Positions 60,474 through 64,000 of a stretch of 64,000 nt of DNA are shown in pieces. A program made the position numbers and the translations under genes. Source of the DNA: Paraburkholderia rhizosphaerae (GTDB taxonomy: Bacteria; Pseudomonadota; Gammaproteobacteria; Burkholderiales; Burkholderiaceae); assembly GCF_004366595.1 (NCBI RefSeq), contig NZ_SORE01000020.1:1-64000 (forward strand), given 5' to 3'. Position 1 is the first letter of the stretch. Each line of letters starts with the position of its first letter. The notes under the pieces are model-generated. The model was not told where the DNA came from, ran no database searches, and was given only the letters and a program-made list of their open reading frames with translations.

Positions 60474-62072
60474 TCAATGTGGAATCATCCCCTGCAGATA
60501 ATTCTGCTGCAGCCAAACGATGATACCGAGCACGACCGTGAGGAAGATCGAGTGCTTGAAGGTCTTCGCGAACACGACCCCTTCCTTGCCCTTGAGTTCG
60601 GTCGTCGCGACACCCGTCGAGATGTTTTGCGGCGAGATCATCTTGCCCATCACACCGCCCGACGAGTTGGTCGCGGCCATCAGCACCGGATGCAGATTCA
60701 GCTGATTCGCGGCCACCACCTGCAGATTACCGAACAGCGCATTACCCGACGTATCGCTGCCCGACAGGAACACCGCAACCCAGCCGAGGAACGCCGATAC
60801 CAGCGGGAAGAACGCGCCGACCGATGCGACACCGAGACCGAGCGTGTAGTTCAGGCCGGAGTAGTTCATCAGGTAGGCAAGCCCGACGATCGTCGCGACC
60901 GTGAAGATCGCGATACGCGTCTGCACCCACGTGTCGACGACGGCGCGGCCGAATTCAGACGGTTTGAGGCCGACGACAAACGACGTGATGATCGCCGCGA
61001 CGAGAATCGCGGTACCGGTCGCGAGCGGCTGGAAGTCCCACACGGCGCCATACGGCTGGTTGTACAGCGTGATGAACACCGCTTTGTCGAGGCCGGGCCA
61101 CGGCACCTTCACGTCGCCGATCAGGTAGATCCGCGCGACCGTCCAGATAATCACGACTGCCGACACGATCAGCCACGGGTACCAGCCTTGCACGCCGCTC
61201 ACTTCGGTGCGCACTTCGGACGCGCGATCCACGTTGATCGCAAACTCCGGATCGGGCGCGGGACGCCAGACACGCAGGAAGAGAATGGTCAGCACGAGCG
61301 ACACGAGCGACGACAGCACGTCGGTCAGGCTGTAGTTGATGAAGTTCGACGTGACGAACTGCGTGAGCGCGAAGCTGCCGCCCGCCACGAGCAGCACCGG
61401 CCAGATGGCCAGCATCTTGCGAAAGCCCGAGTAGACGATCATCACGTAGAACGGCAACAGGAACGCGAAGAACGGCAACTGACGGCCGACCATCTTGCCC
61501 AGCGTATCCGAAGGCAGGTGCGTGACCGCGCCGAGCACTGTGATCGGCACGCCGAGCGCACCGAACGCGACCGGCGCGGTGTTGAAGATCAGCGTGAAGG
61601 TCAGTGCTTCGAGCGTCGGGAAGCCCATCATGATCAGTAGCGAACTCGTGATCGCAATCGGCGTGCCGAAGCCCGAGATGCCTTCGAGCAGCGCACCGAA
61701 CGAGAAGCCGATCACGACCAGCACGATGCGCCGGTCATTCGGAAGGTGATCGATCATCCACATGCGGAACGCGGCGAAGCGGCCTGAGCGCACGGCGATG
61801 TTGTACAGCAGGATCGCGGTGACCACGATCCACATCACCGGCCATATCGCGAACACCGCGCCGGCAAAGACCGAGTTCAGCGCAAGGCCGACCGGAAAAT
61901 GCCAGCCGAAGATCGCGACGATCAGGCCGACGATCAAGCCGGCGAGCGAGGCCTGCCATGCAGGCCGCCGAGCCCAGCCGAGTAGCACGAGTACGACGAA
62001 GATGGGTAAAGCGGCAACGATAAACGATGGGAAAAGCGAATTGCCGATAGGCGTCAACAGCTGGTGAAACAT
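60474..62072 (-). CDS. lctP: L-lactate permease
   Basis: A 532-residue LctP-family symporter with about 13 transmembrane segments. Diagnostic stretches are PFYVMIVYSGFRKMLAIWPVLLV, FGTPIAITSSLLIMMGFPTLEALT and LSGSDTSGNALFGNLQ. Start ATG 62072 has AAGGAG upstream and opens into the first membrane helix; an extension of 20 residues is not supported. Imports L-lactate (and probably D-lactate or glycolate) with protons. No lactate dehydrogenase is adjacent. Confidence 0.93.
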   Translation of the reverse strand: MFHQLLTPIGNSLFPSFIVAALPIFVVLVLLGWARRPAWQASLAGLIVGLIVAIFGWHFPVGLALNSVFAGAVFAIWPVMWIVVTAILLYNIAVRSGRFAAFRMWMIDHLPNDRRIVLVVIGFSFGALLEGISGFGTPIAITSSLLIMMGFPTLEALTFTLIFNTAPVAFGALGVPITVLGAVTHLPSDTLGKMVGRQLPFFAFLLPFYVMIVYSGFRKMLAIWPVLLVAGGSFALTQFVTSNFINYSLTDVLSSLVSLVLTILFLRVWRPAPDPEFAINVDRASEVRTEVSGVQGWYPWLIVSAVVIIWTVARIYLIGDVKVPWPGLDKAVFITLYNQPYGAVWDFQPLATGTAILVAAIITSFVVGLKPSEFGRAVVDTWVQTRIAIFTVATIVGLAYLMNYSGLNYTLGLGVASVGAFFPLVSAFLGWVAVFLSGSDTSGNALFGNLQVVAANQLNLHPVLMAATNSSGGVMGKMISPQNISTGVATTELKGKEGVVFAKTFKHSIFLTVVLGIIVWLQQNYLQGMIPH

Positions 62073-62220
62073 CACGTCTCCTTCTTTGTTGTTTCGAATC
62101 GCCATGGTTCTGCGCCATATCGCGCATGACATGAAGAGTCGAGAGCGAGCAGTACGGATGGCGGTGACATCGCGCGAACGCGAGTCTCGTTTTTAAGCGG
62201 GCGTAGCAGTGGCAACCGCA

Positions 62221-62248
62221 AGCATAGAGCGCGCGCTGATGCAGTCAA
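62221..62248 (-). promoter_or_regulatory. Sigma-70 promoter of lctP
   Basis: On the minus strand TTGACT and TATGCT with a 16-base spacer, about 150 bases upstream of the lctP ATG. The rest of 62073-62444 shows nothing further that I can identify. Confidence 0.6.
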
Positions 62249-62444
62249 TAGGGAAACTACCTTGAAACGTAAATGCTCTATTTCTGATCCGCACGACTAA
62301 TGCACGACATTGCCCGATGAGGCAAACGTATCTGGACGGTCTTCTATTCCGGTGTAAAGCAAATGAAGGGTAAGTGAATAAATGAAGGGTTAATGGATTA
62401 ATGCACGACGCGCGTTATCCACTTGCGACTCGCCGCGCCTATGC

Positions 62445-62975
62445 CTAATGGTGGTGACCATGACCGTGGAATCCGAAGCCGAAGCCCAACGAGACGGACG
62501 GACCGTACCAGCCGGGTCCGCCATATCCGTAGTACGCGGGATACGGATAGTAGGCTGGATAGGCCGGATAGGGGGGATAGTAGGCGGGTGCGACGGCGAC
62601 CGGGGGCGATGCATAAATCGTGGAAGGCGCGGGCGCTTGCGGCGGCAACGGTGATTGCGCGATTGACGGCGGCGGTGCTGCGCCATCGCTATTGGCGTCG
62701 ACGCCCGCATCCGGATCGGCTTCTTCCGGTTCGGCCTCGGGGCCTGCATTGTCTGGGCCGAGCGCCTGGCCACGCTGTGCCGCGGCGGGCGGGATCGGCG
62801 ATGGTGGTGCAATCGGCGCGCCCGTCGTGGTGGTCGGGGTGGTCGAGTAAGCAGCAGGATACGGCGAACCGCTGTAGTAGCCGCCGTATGGATACGGGCC
62901 GACGTAATAGCAGCCGGATAGCGCGAGCACAACGGCGGCACCGCTGACGCGCGCCGCCGTGGGAAACGGGTTCAT
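62445..62975 (-). CDS. Tyr/Pro-rich lipoprotein with His-rich tail
   Basis: A 176-residue lipoprotein (lipobox LSGC) starting at ATG 62975 with AGGAG upstream. Low-complexity throughout: Tyr/Pro/Gly segments (YPAYPAYYPYPAYYGYGG), a Pro/Ala/Asp/Glu linker, and a C-terminus ending HGHGHHH that could bind metal. Probably a surface-exposed or periplasmic structural lipoprotein; function unknown. 62976-63317 shows no gene. Confidence 0.7.
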   Translation of the reverse strand: MNPFPTAARVSGAAVVLALSGCYYVGPYPYGGYYSGSPYPAAYSTTPTTTTGAPIAPPSPIPPAAAQRGQALGPDNAGPEAEPEEADPDAGVDANSDGAAPPPSIAQSPLPPQAPAPSTIYASPPVAVAPAYYPPYPAYPAYYPYPAYYGYGGPGWYGPSVSLGFGFGFHGHGHHH

Positions 62976-63317
62976 CACTTACTCCTGCTTCGAGGTCGCG
63001 ACGCCGCGCCGCGTGGCGTGCATGAATATGGGATGCGACGAGCATACGTCAGCAGTTGCACACCGGCGTTGCAAAGTGGTAACCGCATATTTCACAGCAT
63101 TGCAAAACATCGCTGGACGATACGCGCGACGCTAGCAATGCCGCTGCGTAGCGTAAGGAGAAGTGTTGTCGGTAAATCGTAAGCAGTGGCCGCACATCGC
63201 CAGATCAGACGGCCCTCGAAGTGCAACTGACCCAGTCACCCAGCCACCCGGTTACACAGTGACCGTTATCGTGCCGCTCCAGGTGGTGGCGTCAAATGGT
63301 GACGCGTGTCTGCGCGA

Positions 63318-63530
63318 TTACTTGCCGACTTCGTGACCGATTACACCGCCGGCCGCTGCGCCGCCCACCGTCGACAGCGCGTTGCCGCCGATCGCCGCGC
63401 CTGCTGCCGCACCAAGACCCGCGCCGACCGCCGTATCACGCCCCTGGCGCGACATCCCTTCGCATGCGCTCAGACTTGCGACGACCATCGCAATGGCGGT
63501 CCACGCTCCAATTCGCTTGATCGATTTCAT
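63318..63530 (-). CDS. Glycine-zipper 2TM lipoprotein (OsmB/SlyB-like)
   Basis: A 70-residue lipoprotein: signal peptide with lipobox LSAC, then a glycine-zipper membrane segment (AVGAGLGAAAGAAIGG, VGGAAAGGVIGHEVG). AAGGAG precedes the start. Related to osmotically inducible OsmB and SlyB-type envelope proteins; likely stress-related outer-membrane stabilisation. Confidence 0.85.
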   Translation of the reverse strand: MKSIKRIGAWTAIAMVVASLSACEGMSRQGRDTAVGAGLGAAAGAAIGGNALSTVGGAAAGGVIGHEVGK

Positions 63531-63722
63531 GATGTCACTCCTTATTCTTGAACGGGCAAGCCGCGAGTCGTCCGCGACCCTTTGACCCTTGTGTTCGATG
63601 TTATCGCCGGGTGCCGTTTCGATTTGTGTGGGCTTGTCAGCAAATTGTCGGTTCGGTAATCAAATGTTTCGTTACCGCTGGGTCTAATGCAAAGCTACCG
63701 TCTGCGCGTTTGCTGAACGCGT

Positions 63723-63753
63723 AAAAAAACCCGCGTGTCGATTGGCACGCGGG
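63723..63753 (-). terminator. Intrinsic terminator of thiC
   Basis: On the minus strand stem CCCGCGTG / CACGCGGG (63746-63753 / 63730-63737) with an eight-base loop and seven T residues. About 60 bases past the thiC stop. Confidence 0.92.
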
Positions 63754-63811
63754 CTTCGCATTGCACTGCGTCACGCAAAGTTTGCGCGACGCGTGTGTCG
63801 ATGCGGTGTTT

Positions 63812-64000
63812 TTACTGGCGCTGATAAATCTCCGCGCCGCTCTTCACGAATTCGACCGCTTTCACTTCCATGCCTTTACGCAGCGCTTCGTCGTCGCTGA
63901 CGCCCTGTTGCGCGGCGAATTCGCGTACGTCCTGCGTGATCTTCATTGAGCAGAAGTGCGGACCGCACATCGAGCAGAAGTGCGCGACCTTTGCGGAGTC
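63812..64000 (-). CDS. thiC: Phosphomethylpyrimidine synthase ThiC (3' part, cut by window end)
   Basis: The last 62 residues of ThiC on the minus strand. CSMCGPHFCSMK is the C-terminal Cys cluster that binds the 4Fe-4S of this radical-SAM enzyme of thiamine synthesis, followed by ITQDVREFAAQQGVSDDEAL. The gene continues beyond the right edge; a TPP riboswitch would be expected further on, outside the window. Confidence 0.95.
   Translation of the reverse strand, partial: DSAKVAHFCSMCGPHFCSMKITQDVREFAAQQGVSDDEALRKGMEVKAVEFVKSGAEIYQRQ

Overview
The window is GC-rich, densely coded chromosome from a Burkholderiaceae bacterium, most likely Paraburkholderia, Caballeronia or a close relative. The pointers are a double-length UvrA, DUF3443/DUF2844 and DUF2252/SulP genes, a guanidine carboxylase operon, a YadA-type trimeric autotransporter and LctP, together with the codon bias. 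No rRNA, complete tRNA, phage, insertion sequence or CRISPR array was seen. The right edge cuts into thiC.

Layout. 0.3-9.7 kb: a secreted lipoprotein, a serine esterase, an AAA+ ATPase, an exported MetX-like hydrolase, and a coupled pair of a periplasmic solute-binding protein and a CHASE-PAS-PAS-GGDEF-EAL c-di-GMP enzyme. 9.7-11.04 kb: an ABC solute-binding protein behind a guanidine-I (ykkC) riboswitch on the minus strand. 11.2-21.8 kb: lipoproteins and ion/solute transport genes (degenerate K+-channel-like protein with RCK domain, SulP, DUF2252, MetA-like outer-membrane protein, DUF4239, orphan AapJ-like protein, SLC13/ArsB-like permease). Three intergenic regions here carry FNR/ANR-type boxes with -10 elements at class-II spacing, which suggests low-oxygen control. 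21.9-22.8 kb: a TIM-barrel isomerase-like protein.

23.2-32.4 kb: a second guanidine-I riboswitch leads a complete guanidine-nitrogen operon of two DUF1989 (carboxyguanidine deiminase) subunits, biotin-dependent guanidine carboxylase, allophanate hydrolase, ABC permease and ABC ATPase. Its binding protein appears to be the separately riboswitched gene 12 kb upstream, so one pathway is split into two units sharing a riboswitch class. 33.3-39.4 kb: a 1,990-residue tandem UvrA with four nucleotide-binding domains, preceded by a LexA-type SOS box. 39.5-43.9 kb: a TonB-dependent receptor with its own ExbB-ExbD-TonB, preceded by a Zur-like palindrome, so zinc uptake is the best guess. 44.2-49.9 kb: a glutathione transferase, a fragment of a HigA-type antitoxin, an alpha/beta hydrolase, a cystine-type ABC importer and small proteins.

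50.0-55.3 kb: a surface-adhesion module. An HMW1C-family (GT41) cytoplasmic N-glycosyltransferase is divergent from a YadA-like trimeric autotransporter, followed by an OmpA-domain lipoprotein resembling partners that anchor such adhesins. 55.5-64.0 kb: DUF3443 and DUF2844 proteins, BamC, an EamA transporter, L-lactate permease, two small lipoproteins and the 3' end of thiC. Intrinsic terminators follow bamC/EamA, lctP and thiC.
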